Assembly (NCBI GenBank): GCA_030263805.2
Contig: CP136010.1
Coordinates: 1,503,001-1,567,000 of the forward strand
Origin: Pseudomonas sp. FeN3W
GTDB lineage: Bacteria > Pseudomonadota > Gammaproteobacteria > Pseudomonadales > Pseudomonadaceae
DNA: 64,000 bases
Reading direction: 5' to 3'
In this document: positions 35,385 to 46,172 of the stretch, piece after piece
Layout: every line of letters starts with the position of its first letter
How positions within the stretch are numbered: position 1 is the first letter of the stretch
Notes under the pieces: model-generated
What the model saw: only the letters and a program-made list of their open reading frames with translations
What the model was told of the DNA's origin: nothing
Database searches by the model: none
Position numbers and translations under genes: made by a program

Positions 35385-37772
35385 ATGAACGACGACGTCA
35401 ATCAGGATCATATCGAGCAGGAAATCATCTCCTCCAACGGTCTCGTACTGCCCGATCAACAGCAGCCGGACAAGCTCTACATCATCCCGGTGCACAACCG
35501 GCCGTTCTTCCCGGCGCAGGTGCTGCCGGTGATCGTCAACGAAGATCCCTGGGCCGAGACCCTGGAGCGCGTGGCGAAGACGCCGCACCAGCGCGTGGCA
35601 CTGTTCTTCGTCGATTCGCCAGTGCTGGACATGGCCACCTTCGACCCGGACAGCCTGCCGGAGCACGGCACCATGGTCCGTGTGCACCACGCGTCGCAGG
35701 AGGGCGGCAAGCTGCAGTTCGTCGCCCAGGGCCTGGCGCGGGTGCGCATCCGCGGCTGGCTGCGGCGCAAACCGCCGTATCTGGTGGAAGTCGATTACCC
35801 GAAGAGCGATGAAGACCCACGCGACGAGGTGAAGGCCTACGGCATGGCGCTGATCAATGCGATCAAGGAGCTGCTGCCGCTCAATCCGCTGTACAGCGAG
35901 GAACTGAAGAACTACCTGAACCGCTTCAGCCCCAACGACCCGTCGCCGCTGTCGGACTTCGCTGCCGCGCTGACCACCGCGCCTGGCATAGAGCTGCAGG
36001 AAGTGCTGGATACCGTGCCGGTGTTGAAGCGCATGGAGAAAGTGCTGCCGCTGCTGCGCAAGGAAGTGGAAGTCGCCCGACTGCAGAAGGAGCTGACCGG
36101 CGAGGTGAATCGCAAGATCGGCGAGCGCCAGCGCGAGTTCTTCCTCAAGGAACAGCTGAAGATCATCCAGCGCGAACTGGGCATCACCAAGGACGACAAG
36201 AGCGCCGACGCCGACGAATTCCGCGCGCGACTGCAAGGCAAGGTAGTGCCACCCGCCGCACAGAAGCGCATCGACGAAGAGCTGAACAAGCTGTCGATCC
36301 TCGAGACCGGCTCGCCGGAATACGCCGTCACCCGCAACTATCTGGACTGGGCCACCGCCCTGCCCTGGGGCGTGCTGGGCAAGGACAAACTCGACCTCAA
36401 GCGCGCGCGCAAGGTGCTCGACAAGCACCACGCCGGCCTCGACGACATCAAGAACCGCATTCTCGAATTTCTCGCCGTCGGTGCCTTCAAGGGCGAGATC
36501 GCCGGCTCCATCGTGCTCTTGGTCGGCCCGCCGGGCGTGGGCAAGACCAGTATCGGCAAGTCCATCGCCGAATCCCTCGGCCGGCCGTTCTATCGCTTCA
36601 GCGTCGGCGGCATGCGCGACGAGGCGGAGATCAAGGGCCACCGGCGTACCTACATCGGCGCCCTGCCCGGCAAGCTGGTGCAGGCGCTCAAGGATGTCGA
36701 GGTGATGAACCCGGTGATCATGCTCGACGAGATCGACAAGCTCAGCAGCAGCTACCAGGGCGATCCGGCCTCGGCGCTGCTGGAGACACTGGACCCGGAA
36801 CAGAACGTGGAATTTCTCGACCACTACCTGGATCTGCGCCTGGACCTGTCCAAGGTGCTGTTCGTCTGCACGGCGAACACCCTGGACTCGATCCCCGGCC
36901 CGCTGCTGGATCGCATGGAGGTGATCCGCCTGTCCGGCTACATCGCCGAGGAAAAGCTGGCCATCGCCAAGCGCCACCTGTGGCCCAAACTGCTGGACAG
37001 GACCGGCGTACCCAAGCAACGCCTCACCATCAGCGACAGCGCCATGAAAGCGGTGATCGAAGGCTATGCCCGTGAAGCCGGTGTGCGTCAGCTGGAGAAG
37101 CAACTGGGCAAGCTGGTGCGCAAGGCCGTGGTGCAGTTGCTGGAAGACCCGCAAGCGGAGCTGAAGATCACGCCGAAGGACCTGGAAAGCTACCTCGGCA
37201 AACCGGTGTTCCGCAGCGAACAGGTGCTCTCCGGCGTCGGTGTGATCACCGGCCTCGCCTGGACCAGCATGGGCGGCGCCACACTGCCGATCGAGGCCAC
37301 GCGTATCCACACGCTGAACCGCGGCTTCAAGCTCACCGGCAAGCTCGGTGACGTGATGAAGGAATCGGCAGAGATCGCCTACAGCTACGTCAGCTCGAAC
37401 CTGAAAGCCTTCAAGGGCGACCCGGAGTTCTTCGACGAAGCCTTCGTGCACCTGCATGTGCCGGAGGGTGCCACGCCCAAGGACGGCCCCAGTGCCGGCA
37501 TCACCATGGCCAGCGCGCTGCTCTCCCTCGCGCGCAACCAGCCGCCGAAGAAAGGCGTGGCCATGACCGGCGAGCTGACGCTGACCGGCCACGTATTGCC
37601 GATTGGCGGCGTGCGCGAGAAGGTGATCGCGGCGCGGCGGCAGAAGATCTTCGAACTGATCCTGCCGGAAGCCAATCGCGGCGATTTCGAAGAGTTGCCT
37701 GACTATCTCAAGGAAGGCCTGACAGTGCATTTCGCCAAGCGCTTCGCCGATGTAGCCAAGGTGCTGTTCTGA
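35385..37772 (+). CDS. asrA: Lon-like ATP-dependent protease AsrA
   Basis: A 795-residue Lon-family protease: N-terminal LON substrate domain (PVHNRPFFPAQVLPVIV), AAA+ ATPase with Walker A GPPGVGKTS near residue 381 and Walker B MLDEIDK, and a C-terminal protease domain with the Ser703-Lys746 dyad (DGPSAG and GGVREK). It differs from the housekeeping Lon and has the gene neighbours of P. aeruginosa asrA (icp downstream, pruR upstream). AsrA modulates the heat-shock response and aminoglycoside tolerance there. A sigma-32-like promoter precedes it. Confidence 0.88.
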   Translation: MNDDVNQDHIEQEIISSNGLVLPDQQQPDKLYIIPVHNRPFFPAQVLPVIVNEDPWAETLERVAKTPHQRVALFFVDSPVLDMATFDPDSLPEHGTMVRVHHASQEGGKLQFVAQGLARVRIRGWLRRKPPYLVEVDYPKSDEDPRDEVKAYGMALINAIKELLPLNPLYSEELKNYLNRFSPNDPSPLSDFAAALTTAPGIELQEVLDTVPVLKRMEKVLPLLRKEVEVARLQKELTGEVNRKIGERQREFFLKEQLKIIQRELGITKDDKSADADEFRARLQGKVVPPAAQKRIDEELNKLSILETGSPEYAVTRNYLDWATALPWGVLGKDKLDLKRARKVLDKHHAGLDDIKNRILEFLAVGAFKGEIAGSIVLLVGPPGVGKTSIGKSIAESLGRPFYRFSVGGMRDEAEIKGHRRTYIGALPGKLVQALKDVEVMNPVIMLDEIDKLSSSYQGDPASALLETLDPEQNVEFLDHYLDLRLDLSKVLFVCTANTLDSIPGPLLDRMEVIRLSGYIAEEKLAIAKRHLWPKLLDRTGVPKQRLTISDSAMKAVIEGYAREAGVRQLEKQLGKLVRKAVVQLLEDPQAELKITPKDLESYLGKPVFRSEQVLSGVGVITGLAWTSMGGATLPIEATRIHTLNRGFKLTGKLGDVMKESAEIAYSYVSSNLKAFKGDPEFFDEAFVHLHVPEGATPKDGPSAGITMASALLSLARNQPPKKGVAMTGELTLTGHVLPIGGVREKVIAARRQKIFELILPEANRGDFEELPDYLKEGLTVHFAKRFADVAKVLF

Positions 37773-37803
37773 CGCGGGACAAGATGCAGAACAGCTGAAT
37801 CGT

Positions 37804-37833
37804 GGGGTGGAAGTCGCGCTGCACTTGCACCCC
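37804..37833. repeat. Small inverted-repeat element after asrA
   Basis: GGGGTGGAAG and CTTGCACCCC pair with one mismatch around a 10-base centre. It resembles short palindromic intergenic repeats seen in stutzeri-group genomes but could simply be the asrA 3' hairpin. Confidence 0.35.
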
Positions 37834-37916
37834 TGGGCCGGCGCAGACGGAGTGCGCGCCTGCGACCGCCCCCTTTTGGGCTATCCTTCCCAACTCATTT
37901 CCGACCGGTGCCGATC

Positions 37917-38318
37917 ATGCCTTTCGACATCCCTCGTCTATTGCTGCCCGCCAGCTTCGCCCTGCTCGTGGCTTGCGCAAGCAACGACAAGACGCCCTCC
38001 AGCGTCGTGCTCAGCGACGACAACCGCTGCCCGCAAACGCTGCAGAGCGGCCAGCAACTCATCGTCAGCCTGCCGAGCAACCCGACCACCGGCTATCGCT
38101 GGATTCTGCACGAAGCCGCCGCGGAGCAATTGCGCAGCCTCGGCCCCGAGGTATTCAGCAATCCGAAAGCCGACATGATCGGCGGGGATGGCCTGTCGAC
38201 CTGGCGCTTCGAAGCACAGGAGTCCGGCAGCGGCCGGCTGTACCTCACCTATCAACGTCCGTGGGAGGCCGACGCCGAGCCAGCGGGCATGTTCGATTGC
38301 CGTATCGAGGTACGCTGA
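37917..38318 (+). CDS. icp: Chagasin-type cysteine-protease inhibitor, lipoprotein
   Basis: A 133-residue precursor with a lipobox (LLVAC) giving a lipid-anchored Cys. Chagasin-family loops are seen: NPTTGYRW (first inhibitory loop), [10 protein letters not shown] (second) and RPWE (third). These proteins inhibit papain-like cysteine proteases. Position directly after asrA is conserved in Pseudomonas. ATG 37917 is preferred over an in-frame GTG three codons earlier; no strong ribosome site precedes either. Confidence 0.85.
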   Translation: MPFDIPRLLLPASFALLVACASNDKTPSSVVLSDDNRCPQTLQSGQQLIVSLPSNPTTGYRWILHEAAAEQLRSLGPEVFSNPKADMIGGDGLSTWRFEAQESGSGRLYLTYQRPWEADAEPAGMFDCRIEVR

Positions 38319-38391
38319 GTCGGGCGGAGCCCGCGGCGAGCGTGGTTTCGGCTACAATGCCGCCCCGTTTTCACACACGCCGCCCGACACC

Positions 38392-39135
38392 GTGAGTCAC
38401 GATCCCGACCGTCTGTTCGCCCAGCCCCTGCCCCGCATTCAGGACTTCGTCTTCAACGAGGACGTGGTGCGGGTGTTTCCCGACATGATCAAGCGCTCTG
38501 TGCCCGGTTACCCGACCATCGTCGAGAACATCGGCGTGATCGCCGCGCAGTTCGCCCAGCCCAATACCCGCCTGTACGACCTCGGCTGTTCGCTGGGCGC
38601 GGTGACCCAGGCGTTGCGCCGCCACGTGACTGCCGACAACTGCCAGGTCATCGCCGTGGACAACTCCGCGGCGATGGTCGAGCGCTGCCGCGAATACCTC
38701 CACGGACAGGACTCGATGTTCCAGGAGCTGTTGCCGGTCGAGGTCATCGAGGGCGACATCCTGGCTCTGCAGTTCCAGCCCAGCTCGCTGGTGGCGCTGA
38801 ACTTCACCCTGCAGTTCATCGCACCGCAGCAGCGCCCGGCCCTGCTCAGCCGCATTCGCCAGGCACTGGTGCCCGGTGGCGCGCTGATCCTGTCGGAAAA
38901 GCTGCGCTTCGAAGATGAAGACGAGCAACAGTTGCTGACCGACCTGCACATCGCCTTCAAGCGCGCCAATGGCTACAGCGAACTGGAAATCGCCCAGAAG
39001 CGCAGCGCCATCGAAAACGTGATGAAACCGGACAGTCTGGAAACCCATCGCCAACGGCTACTGGATGCCGGCTTTTCCAAGGTCGTACCCTGGTTCCAAT
39101 GCCTGAATTTCGCCTCGCTGATCGCCCTGCCATGA
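38392..39135 (+). CDS. cmoA: Carboxy-S-adenosyl-L-methionine synthase
   Basis: A 247-residue SAM-dependent enzyme making carboxy-SAM from SAM and prephenate for wobble-uridine modification (cmo5U34). The methyltransferase fold is visible in [14 protein letters not shown] and [14 protein letters not shown]. The start is GTG 38392 (VSHDPDRLF), which gives the family length. A TACAAT -10 element lies at 38353-38358 without a clear -35. Overlaps cmoB by 4 bases. Confidence 0.94.
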   Translation: MSHDPDRLFAQPLPRIQDFVFNEDVVRVFPDMIKRSVPGYPTIVENIGVIAAQFAQPNTRLYDLGCSLGAVTQALRRHVTADNCQVIAVDNSAAMVERCREYLHGQDSMFQELLPVEVIEGDILALQFQPSSLVALNFTLQFIAPQQRPALLSRIRQALVPGGALILSEKLRFEDEDEQQLLTDLHIAFKRANGYSELEIAQKRSAIENVMKPDSLETHRQRLLDAGFSKVVPWFQCLNFASLIALP

Positions 39136-40094
39136 ACCTCGACCTCACTCCCCTCGCCTGGCGCCTGGCCGGCACCCCGCTGGCCGCCTGGGCCAACGGC
39201 GTTCAGCAGCAGCTGGACGGCAAACTCGCGGTCGGTCACGGTGATCTGCCGCGCTGGCGGCGCGCCGTCGACGCGCTGCCTGCGCTGGCGCCCGAGCAGG
39301 TCGAACTGCGTGACGGCTTCCGCCTCGACGCGCCCTGTGACGACGCCACGCGCCAGGCCACCCACGATGCGCTGATGGGGCTCTCGCCATGGCGCAAGGG
39401 TCCGTTCGACGTGTTCGGCGTGCATGTCGATACCGAGTGGCGCTCGGACTGGAAGTGGGACCGGGTCGCACCGCACCTGAATCTGGCCGGCAAACGCATC
39501 CTCGACGTGGGTTGCGGCAACGGCTACTACATGTGGCGCATGCTCGGTGCCGGCGCCGACAGCGTGGTTGGGGTCGACCCGAACTGGCTGTTCTTCTGCC
39601 AGTTCCATGCGATGAAGCGCTACCTGCCGGAAATGCCGGTCTGGCATCTGCCGTTCGCCCTGGAAGAGCTTCCGGCCAGGCTCGAGGGCTTCGACACGGT
39701 GTTTTCCATGGGCGTGCTTTACCATCGCCGTTCGCCCATCGATCACCTGCTCGATCTGAAGGACTGCCTGGTCCGCGGCGGCGAGCTGGTGCTGGAGACG
39801 CTGGTGGTCGAGGGCGACGAGAATACCGCCCTGGTGCCGGAGGACCGCTATGCGCAGATGCGCAACGTCTGGTTCCTGCCCTCGGTGAAGGCGCTGGAAT
39901 GCTGGTTGCGCCGCGCCGGTTTCGTCGACGTGCGCTGCGTTGACGTCAGCGTGACCAGCGTCGCGGAACAGCGCAGCACCGAATGGATGCGCTACCAGTC
40001 GTTGCCCGACTTCCTCGACCCGCAGGACCACGGCAAAACGGTCGAAGGCCTGCCGGCCCCCATGCGCGCCGTGCTCCTCGCCCGAAAGCCCTGA
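39132..40094 (+). CDS. cmoB: tRNA U34 carboxymethyltransferase
   Basis: A 320-residue methyltransferase-fold enzyme that transfers the carboxymethyl group from CmoA's product to ho5U34 in tRNA. The core motif is [20 protein letters not shown], followed by GVDPNWLF and [13 protein letters not shown]. Starts inside the cmoA stop (ATGA), so it is translationally coupled. Length is normal. Confidence 0.94.
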   Translation: MNLDLTPLAWRLAGTPLAAWANGVQQQLDGKLAVGHGDLPRWRRAVDALPALAPEQVELRDGFRLDAPCDDATRQATHDALMGLSPWRKGPFDVFGVHVDTEWRSDWKWDRVAPHLNLAGKRILDVGCGNGYYMWRMLGAGADSVVGVDPNWLFFCQFHAMKRYLPEMPVWHLPFALEELPARLEGFDTVFSMGVLYHRRSPIDHLLDLKDCLVRGGELVLETLVVEGDENTALVPEDRYAQMRNVWFLPSVKALECWLRRAGFVDVRCVDVSVTSVAEQRSTEWMRYQSLPDFLDPQDHGKTVEGLPAPMRAVLLARKP

Positions 40095-40109
40095 CGGCCT
40101 GTCTGCCGC

Positions 40110-40397
40110 TCAACGAGCGGGGCACGCAGGGCTGCAACGCTTGCGCCGCTGCGCTACCAACTGGCGCAACGGTGCCTGAGCCATTTCACCGAGCCGGCGC
40201 CGATCCAGATCGCGCGACGCCAATTGGCGATCATCCAGCTTCAGCAGTCGCCGATACAGACGCCGCTGCCGCCAGGCGCGAAACCAGTCATGCAGGCTGC
40301 GCTGCAGACCCAGCGGCCACATGGCCGGCAGATAGAAGTCCGGCATCTGCGGCTCGGATGGTTGCCGTACACAGGTATCGCGTCGTTCACCAGACAT
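40110..40397 (-). CDS. DUF1127-family small protein
   Basis: A 95-residue basic protein whose C-terminal half carries the DUF1127 (YjiS-like) pattern, WRQRRLYRRLLKLDDRQLASRDLDRRRL, here shown only in part as WRQRRLYRRLLKLDD. Such Arg-rich proteins can bind RNA in alphaproteobacteria; the role here is unknown. Start at 40397 has a strong GGAGGTGA site. It converges on cmoB and diverges from the LysR gene. Confidence 0.7.
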   Translation of the reverse strand: MSGERRDTCVRQPSEPQMPDFYLPAMWPLGLQRSLHDWFRAWRQRRLYRRLLKLDDRQLASRDLDRRRLGEMAQAPLRQLVAQRRKRCSPACPAR

Positions 40398-40502
40398 GCT
40401 CACCTCCGCTTCGCTCACGGTGGCCACGGGTTGTGGCGCCACCGGTTGCCTACAGGATGAGCGGGCACCAGTCGTTCAAACAAACGACTAATATAAAAGC
40501 CT

Positions 40503-41486
40503 ATGTTCAGAAAAACTGAAGCCTCGCCTATGCCCGAACCGCTTGAGCGATCCACTAGCCCCTCGACGACGCCCCTGCTGGAAAGCGATGTTCTGCGCAC
40601 CTTCGTTGCCATCGCCGAGAGCGGCAGCTTCACCCGTGCTGCCGGACAGATCTATCGCAGCACCTCGGCCGTCAGCATGCAGATCAAGCGCCTGGAAGAA
40701 ACCCTCGGGCGCTCCCTGTTCGTCCGCGAAGCGCGGCAGGTGCGCCTTACGCCGGCCGGCGAGACGCTGCTCGGCTATGCCCGACGCCTGCTCAAGCTCA
40801 ACGAAGAGGCCATCGCGCACTTCCTCCAGCCAGCGCTGCAGGGTCGCGTGCGTTTCGGAACGCCGGCGGATGTCGGGACGCGCATCCTGCCCGGTCTGCT
40901 GGCGTTATTCGCCCGCAGCCATCCCGGAGTCGAAGTGGATGTGTCGGTCGCGCGCAGCGTCGACATGATCGAGCGCATCGACGCAGGCGAACTGGACCTC
41001 GCTTTGATCACCGTCGGCAACCTCGGTCAGGACGATTCGCGGGGCGAGCCGATCCATAGCGAACCGCTGGTCTGGGCCGGCCGCAGCGGTGGTGTCGCCG
41101 CGCTGCGCACGCCATTACCGCTGGCGCTGGCCAGCCCTGATTGCGCCTGGCGACGGCAGGCACTGGATGCCCTCGGCCGCATCGGCCGCAGCTACCGGGT
41201 AGCCTACTCAAGCGAACAGGCTTCGGGACAGGAGGCCGCGATGATTGCCGATCTCGCCATCGCGCCCTATCCATCAAGCCTGATTCGCCCGCCCCTGCAA
41301 CGTCTGGATGGGCAGTATGGGTTGCCGCAACTGGGCGAGTATCAGATCAAGCTGCTACGTGGCAGCAATCGAAGCGAAGCGGTTGAGGTGCTGGCCGCAC
41401 AGGTGATCGCCGCCTTTGCCGAGTACCGCGCACGACCGGCCAAGCGATTGGAGCGAAACGAGGAGATCAGATGGCACGCTGGATGA
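40503..41486 (+). CDS. LysR-family transcriptional regulator
   Basis: About 327 residues with an N-terminal winged helix (FVAIAESGSFTRAAGQIYRS followed by SAVSMQIKRLEETLG) and a periplasmic-binding-like effector domain. The true start may be 40503 or the in-frame ATG at 40530; neither has a strong ribosome site. It overlaps the DUF2905 gene by 16 bases. DUF1127 is divergent and could be a target. Effector unknown. Confidence 0.85.
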   Translation: MFRKTEASPMPEPLERSTSPSTTPLLESDVLRTFVAIAESGSFTRAAGQIYRSTSAVSMQIKRLEETLGRSLFVREARQVRLTPAGETLLGYARRLLKLNEEAIAHFLQPALQGRVRFGTPADVGTRILPGLLALFARSHPGVEVDVSVARSVDMIERIDAGELDLALITVGNLGQDDSRGEPIHSEPLVWAGRSGGVAALRTPLPLALASPDCAWRRQALDALGRIGRSYRVAYSSEQASGQEAAMIADLAIAPYPSSLIRPPLQRLDGQYGLPQLGEYQIKLLRGSNRSEAVEVLAAQVIAAFAEYRARPAKRLERNEEIRWHAG

Positions 41487-41677
41487 TCGTGGCCGGCGCC
41501 GCGCTGCTACTGCTCGGGCTCGCCTGGCACTACTTTCCCTGGCTGCTGAACTGGTTCGGTCGGTTGCCCGGCGACATCCGCATCGAGTCCGAACGCAGCC
41601 GGGTGTTCATCCCGATCACCTCGATGGTGATCCTCAGCGTTGTGCTGACCGTACTGATCAACCTGCTGCGCCGCTGA
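41471..41677 (+). CDS. DUF2905-family membrane protein
   Basis: A 68-residue protein with two membrane helices and the family signature WFGRLPGDIRIE between them. Function unknown. It starts within the 3' end of the LysR gene after a GAGG site, so it is probably co-expressed. Confidence 0.85.
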   Translation: MARWMIVAGAALLLLGLAWHYFPWLLNWFGRLPGDIRIESERSRVFIPITSMVILSVVLTVLINLLRR

Positions 41678-41703
41678 GGTGGAATACGGTGCCCCGCACT
41701 ATC

Positions 41704-41723
41704 GTGGGAGCGGGTTTGCCCGC
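41704..41723. repeat. REP-type palindromic sequence
   Basis: GTGGGAGCGGGTTTGCCCGC matches the Pseudomonas REP core (GTGGGAGCGGGCTTGCCCGC) with one change. A single unit lies between the convergent DUF2905 and pdxJ genes, a usual intergenic site. Confidence 0.75.
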
Positions 41724-41779
41724 AGAGGGCACCCTGCTGCCCGCCGTGGGTCCTCGCGACTGAAACACCCCAGATTCTT

Positions 41780-42526
41780 TCAGCCCCGCGCCGCCGCACT
41801 CAGGATCAGGTGCTTCATTTCCTTGACCGCCTGCTTGAAGCCGACGAATAGCGCATGGGCAACGATGGCGTGGCCGATATTCAGCTCGTTGACGCCACGG
41901 ATCGCCGCGATGGCTTCGGCGTTGTGGTAATGCAGGCCATGGCCGGCGTTGACGATCAGGCCATGACTCAGACCGGCCTCGACACCGTCGCGAATGCGCG
42001 CGAGCTCGCAGGCCCGCTCGGCCACGCTATGGGCATCGGCGTAGCGCCCGGTGTGCAGCTCGATTGCCGGTGCGCCGACACGAGCGGCCGCCTCGATCTG
42101 CCGCGGGTCGGCATCGATGAACAGCGAGACTTCCGCACCGCAGCCACGTAGACGCTCGACGGCCTCACGAATGCGTGCTTCCTGCCCGGCCACGTCCAGC
42201 CCACCCTCGGTGGTCAGCTCCTGACGCGTTTCCGGGACCAGGCAGACGTGCTCCGGACGCAGCTGCTCGGCGAATGCGAGCATCGCTTCGGTGACCCCCA
42301 TTTCGAAGTTCATCCGTGTCTGCAGCGCGTCCTTCATCATCAGTACATCGCGCTCCTGGATATGCCGGCGATCCTCGCGCAGGTGCACGGTGATGCCATC
42401 GGCACCGGCCTCCTCCGCATCCAGCGCAGCCTTGACCGGGTCCGGATAGCGAGTGCCGCGGGCCTGACGCAGTGTGGCGACGTGGTCGACGTTGACGCCG
42501 AGCAGAATTCGATTGGCTTCAGTCAC
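41780..42526 (-). CDS. pdxJ: Pyridoxine 5'-phosphate synthase
   Basis: A 248-residue TIM-barrel enzyme that makes pyridoxine 5'-phosphate from 1-deoxyxylulose 5-phosphate and aminoacetone phosphate derivative. Signatures: [16 protein letters not shown] at the N-terminus, [12 protein letters not shown], and [10 protein letters not shown]. It overlaps recO by 8 bases as the last gene of the lep-rnc-era-recO-pdxJ cluster. Confidence 0.96.
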   Translation of the reverse strand: MTEANRILLGVNVDHVATLRQARGTRYPDPVKAALDAEEAGADGITVHLREDRRHIQERDVLMMKDALQTRMNFEMGVTEAMLAFAEQLRPEHVCLVPETRQELTTEGGLDVAGQEARIREAVERLRGCGAEVSLFIDADPRQIEAAARVGAPAIELHTGRYADAHSVAERACELARIRDGVEAGLSHGLIVNAGHGLHYHNAEAIAAIRGVNELNIGHAIVAHALFVGFKQAVKEMKHLILSAAARG

Positions 42527-43208
42527 GCGGGGCCTCCTTCAGATTCATGAACAATTCGCGGCTGACCAGCGGTCGACCGCCCAGATGCGGCGCCAGGGCC
42601 TGGCGCATCAGCCGCTTGGCCGCGGCCAGCGCCCCCGGAACCTGCCAATCGGCCTCGGCCATGGCCAATAGTTCCGCGCCGTTGAACAGCCCCGGCTGGA
42701 ATCCCGCGACCGGCTCCAGGCCGGCGTCGGGCAGTAGGTGATAGAGCCGCTGCGGGTCGATCGGCTGGCCGGCGATATCCACATCGAGGGCAAAACCATA
42801 GCCCAACTCGCTGAGCAACCGCCATTCGAAGGCCCGCAGCAACGGTTCCAGCGGCCGATGCTCGGCCAGCGCCGGCAGTGTCGCGACGTAATGATCGAAC
42901 AGCGCGGGGTGCGCGTCTTCGGCGGGCAGCAGGCGAATCAGCAGTTCGTTGAGGTACATGCCGCTGAACAGCGCCTGGCCATCGAGCCAGTGCGCAGGGC
43001 CGGCGCTTTCGAGACGGGCAACGGTCTTCAGCTCGGACTTGCCGCGCAGCTCGACTTCCAGCGATACGAAGGGGCGGATCAGGCTGCCGGCCTTGCCGCG
43101 TGCGGCACGCATGACGGCACGTAATCGGCCCTGCGGGGTGAACAGGTCGACCAGCGCACTGCTCTCCTTGTACGGACGACTGTGCAGAACAAACGCAGGT
43201 TGGTGCAT
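42519..43208 (-). CDS. recO: DNA repair protein RecO
   Basis: A 229-residue RecFOR-pathway protein that helps load RecA at gaps. It has an N-terminal OB-fold ([20 protein letters not shown]) and a helical C-terminal part. Zinc-finger cysteines are missing, as usual in Pseudomonas. Position between era and pdxJ is the standard gammaproteobacterial order. Confidence 0.93.
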   Translation of the reverse strand: MHQPAFVLHSRPYKESSALVDLFTPQGRLRAVMRAARGKAGSLIRPFVSLEVELRGKSELKTVARLESAGPAHWLDGQALFSGMYLNELLIRLLPAEDAHPALFDHYVATLPALAEHRPLEPLLRAFEWRLLSELGYGFALDVDIAGQPIDPQRLYHLLPDAGLEPVAGFQPGLFNGAELLAMAEADWQVPGALAAAKRLMRQALAPHLGGRPLVSRELFMNLKEAPRD

Positions 43209-43256
43209 GGCAGCCCAGAAGGTGCGCGATGCGCACCATTGATTGCGGGTCGGCGC

Positions 43257-44168
43257 TTACTGGTAACCCAGCGAATGCAGCGCACGCTCGTCGTCGGACC
43301 AGCCACCCTTCACCTTGACCCACAGGTGCAGCATGACCTTGGAGTCGAACAGCACCTCCATGTCCTTGCGCGCTTCCTGGCCGATGCGTTTGATGCGCTC
43401 GCCCTTGTCGCCGATGATGATCTTCTTCTGCCCATCGCGCTCGACCAGAATCAGCGCATGGATGTGCAGCACGTGGCCTTCCTGCTTGAAGTCCTCGATC
43501 TCCACGGTGATCTGGTACGGCACCTCGGCGCCAAGCTGACGCATGATCTTCTCGCGCACCAGCTCGGCGGCGAGAAAACGACTGGAGCGGTCGGTGATCT
43601 GGTCTTCCGGGAAGAAATGCTCGCCCTCGGGCAGACGATCGGCGACCAGTTTTTCCAACGTTTCCAGGTTCTGTCCGTGCTGCGCCGAGATCGGCACGAT
43701 CTCGGCATTCGGCAACTGCTCGGCCAGCCAGCCCAGGTGCGGCAGCAGCTCGGCCTTGTCCTCGATGCGGTCGGTCTTGTTGACGGCGACGATCAGCGGC
43801 CCGGTGACGTACTGCACACGCTCGAGCACGGCCTGGTCTTCATCGGTCCAGCGAGTGCGGTCGACGACGAAAATCACCACGTCGACATCCTTCAGCGCCG
43901 AGGCCGCGGTGCGGTTCATGTAGCGGTTGAGCGCGGTCTCGCCATTCTTGTGCAGACCCGGGGTATCGACATAGACCGCCTGCACGCCGCCTTCGGTCTT
44001 GATGCCGAGCATGTTGTGCCGCGTCGTCTGCGGCTTGCGCGAGGTGATCGCCAGCTTCTGCCCGAGGATATGGTTGAGCAGCGTCGACTTGCCAACGTTC
44101 GGCCGGCCGACGATCGCCACGTAACCGCAACGGCTGACATCTTCGGATTGCAGCTGTTCGTCAGTCAT
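43257..44168 (-). CDS. era: GTPase Era
   Basis: A 303-residue GTPase acting in 16S rRNA maturation and 30S assembly. G1 [10 protein letters not shown]3 DTPGLHKNG and G4 NKTD are visible. The C-terminal KH domain contains [20 protein letters not shown]. It overlaps rnc by 8 bases; the two gene products work together on rRNA. Confidence 0.97.
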   Translation of the reverse strand: MTDEQLQSEDVSRCGYVAIVGRPNVGKSTLLNHILGQKLAITSRKPQTTRHNMLGIKTEGGVQAVYVDTPGLHKNGETALNRYMNRTAASALKDVDVVIFVVDRTRWTDEDQAVLERVQYVTGPLIVAVNKTDRIEDKAELLPHLGWLAEQLPNAEIVPISAQHGQNLETLEKLVADRLPEGEHFFPEDQITDRSSRFLAAELVREKIMRQLGAEVPYQITVEIEDFKQEGHVLHIHALILVERDGQKKIIIGDKGERIKRIGQEARKDMEVLFDSKVMLHLWVKVKGGWSDDERALHSLGYQ

Positions 44169-44850
44169 GTCCGTTCTCCACGCCCAAGGCGATCAAAGCG
44201 GCTGCCGCGGCAACCTGTTCGGCAATTCGGCGGCTGGCGCCCTGCCCGTGGGTTTTCTCGTTGAGCAAGGCCACCTGACATTCGACGAAGAACGTGCGGC
44301 AGTGCGGCTCACCCTGGATATCCACTACCTCGTAACGCGGCAGCTCACAGGCGCGTGATTGCAGGAACTCCTGCAGGCGTGTCTTGGGATCCTTGTTGGT
44401 ATCGACCAGCGTCAGGCCTTGCAGCTCGTTGGCCAGCCAGGCGACGACGCGCTCGCGAGCAACGTCCATGCCCGCATCCAGATAAATGGCGCCGATCAGT
44501 GCTTCGAGGGTGTCGGCCAGTATCGATTCGCGGCGGTAACCCCCGCTCTTGAGTTCACCGGAGCCCAGGCGCAAATATTCGCCGAGCTCGAATCCACGCG
44601 CCAGCACCGCCAGCGTCTCGCCCTTGACCAGACGGGCGCGCAGACGCGACAGCTGCCCTTCACGGGCTTGCGGAAAGTGGTTGAACAGCGCCTCACCCGC
44701 AACGAAGTTGAGAATGGCGTCGCCGAGAAACTCCAGACGCTCGTTGTTGCGTCCGGCATAGCTACGATGGGTCAGGGCCAGGAGCATCAGTTCCTGGTCC
44801 TTGAATTGATAACCGAGCCTGCGCTCGAGACGGGCTAACGAAGTGCTCAC
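44161..44850 (-). CDS. rnc: Ribonuclease III
   Basis: A 229-residue endoribonuclease for double-stranded RNA. The catalytic signature is [12 protein letters not shown], with the second acidic pair in [15 protein letters not shown]. The C-terminal double-stranded-RNA-binding domain ends with [19 protein letters not shown]. Overlaps the DUF4845 gene by 4 bases. Confidence 0.97.
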   Translation of the reverse strand: MSTSLARLERRLGYQFKDQELMLLALTHRSYAGRNNERLEFLGDAILNFVAGEALFNHFPQAREGQLSRLRARLVKGETLAVLARGFELGEYLRLGSGELKSGGYRRESILADTLEALIGAIYLDAGMDVARERVVAWLANELQGLTLVDTNKDPKTRLQEFLQSRACELPRYEVVDIQGEPHCRTFFVECQVALLNEKTHGQGASRRIAEQVAAAAALIALGVENGHD

Positions 44851-45224
44851 GGCATCCTTAGGCGATATTCTTTATCGAAGTTCGCCACCAGATCGAGATT
44901 GCGGATCAGCGGCTCGCGTTTTTCGTATTTCAGGTGCGCCCTGAATTCGTTGTTCTGGATTTCGACCTTCAGCGCTTCCCTGAGGTCGATGTTCTGGATG
45001 CCGTTTACCTGCATCCCCTTGCTGACATGACTATAGAACTCCCCGACGCTCTGAATCTCAAGCGCTTCGTCGGTTTCCACGGACTGGATGATCTTATCCA
45101 TGGACATGTAATCGAAGTAATGCGGGAACATCTTGAATCCCGTGCTGGCCACAAACGCCACGATTGCCAGGACCATGATCCAGCTCAGCATGGACAGCCC
45201 TTTTTGCGAACGCGCAAAACTCAT
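44847..45224 (-). CDS. DUF4845-family membrane-anchored protein
   Basis: A 125-residue protein with one N-terminal membrane helix ([20 protein letters not shown]) and a small exported or cytoplasmic domain. Genes of this family lie between lepB and rnc in Pseudomonas. Function is unknown. Confidence 0.85.
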   Translation of the reverse strand: MSFARSQKGLSMLSWIMVLAIVAFVASTGFKMFPHYFDYMSMDKIIQSVETDEALEIQSVGEFYSHVSKGMQVNGIQNIDLREALKVEIQNNEFRAHLKYEKREPLIRNLDLVANFDKEYRLRMP

Positions 45225-45316
45225 GTCGACCTCTATGTCGTTACGATACCCACCGATCGGGGCAGGACAAATATAGCGAGCCCGGTTCGCTCAGCGACGG
45301 CCGCAATTCACAGCTT

Positions 45317-46171
45317 TCAGTGAATGAGGCCCACGCGGGAGAAATGCGGCAGATTGCTGAGCTTCGGGTCAGGCCAGCTCATCCATACGGCGAACGCCTT
45401 GCCGACGATGTTACGGTCCGGAACCATGCCAGCCAGCTCCGCGGGAATCGACTCGTCCTGCCAATAGCGGCTGTCATTCGAGTTATCGCGGTTATCGCCC
45501 ATCATGAAGTAATGCTCAGCCGGCACGGTCCACTGCCGACTCGGCTCGATGCGGTAGCGGCCCATTTCCTTGCGAATCAGGTGCTCGACCTCACCAAGCT
45601 TCTCGCGATATAGCACGGCGCTGCCGAGGCTACCGGGCTCTTCGCCGACCAGCGTCTCGGCAACCGGCTGACCGTTGATGAACAGCCGACGATCACTGCT
45701 GTAACGCACGGTGTCGCCAGGCAGGCCGACGACCCGCTTGATGTAGTTGATGCTTGGTTGATTCGGATAGCGGAACACCATGACATCGCCACGTTTCGGA
45801 TCGCTGACTTCGATCACCTTGGTGTCCACTACCGGCAGGCGGATGCCATAGGCGAATTTGTTCACCAGAATGAAATCGCCAACTTCCAGCGTGGGGATCA
45901 TCGAGCCAGAGGGAATCTGGAACGGCTCGACCAGGAACGAGCGCAGCACCAGCACGATGGCCAGCACCGGGAAGAACGACTTGCCGTACTCGATCAGCAC
46001 CGGCTCCTTGTTCAACGCCTCAAGGGTCGATGGATCGATTTCCCCGGTGCGTCCTTCGTAGTTGGCGATCGCAGCCCGGCGACGGGGGGCGAAGAACAAC
46101 AGGTCGCTCAGCGCCAACAGGCCGCAGACAGCTACGGCGATAACCAGCAACAACGGGAAATTGATCGACAT
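45317..46171 (-). CDS. lepB: Signal peptidase I
   Basis: A 284-residue membrane protease that cleaves Sec signal peptides. The catalytic Ser is in IPSGSMIPTL and the Lys in YIKRVVGLPGD; the terminal box MMGDNRDNSNDSRYW is present. Two N-terminal membrane segments anchor it. It follows lepA by one base. Confidence 0.97.
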   Translation of the reverse strand: MSINFPLLLVIAVAVCGLLALSDLLFFAPRRRAAIANYEGRTGEIDPSTLEALNKEPVLIEYGKSFFPVLAIVLVLRSFLVEPFQIPSGSMIPTLEVGDFILVNKFAYGIRLPVVDTKVIEVSDPKRGDVMVFRYPNQPSINYIKRVVGLPGDTVRYSSDRRLFINGQPVAETLVGEEPGSLGSAVLYREKLGEVEHLIRKEMGRYRIEPSRQWTVPAEHYFMMGDNRDNSNDSRYWQDESIPAELAGMVPDRNIVGKAFAVWMSWPDPKLSNLPHFSRVGLIH

Positions 46172-46172
46172 A

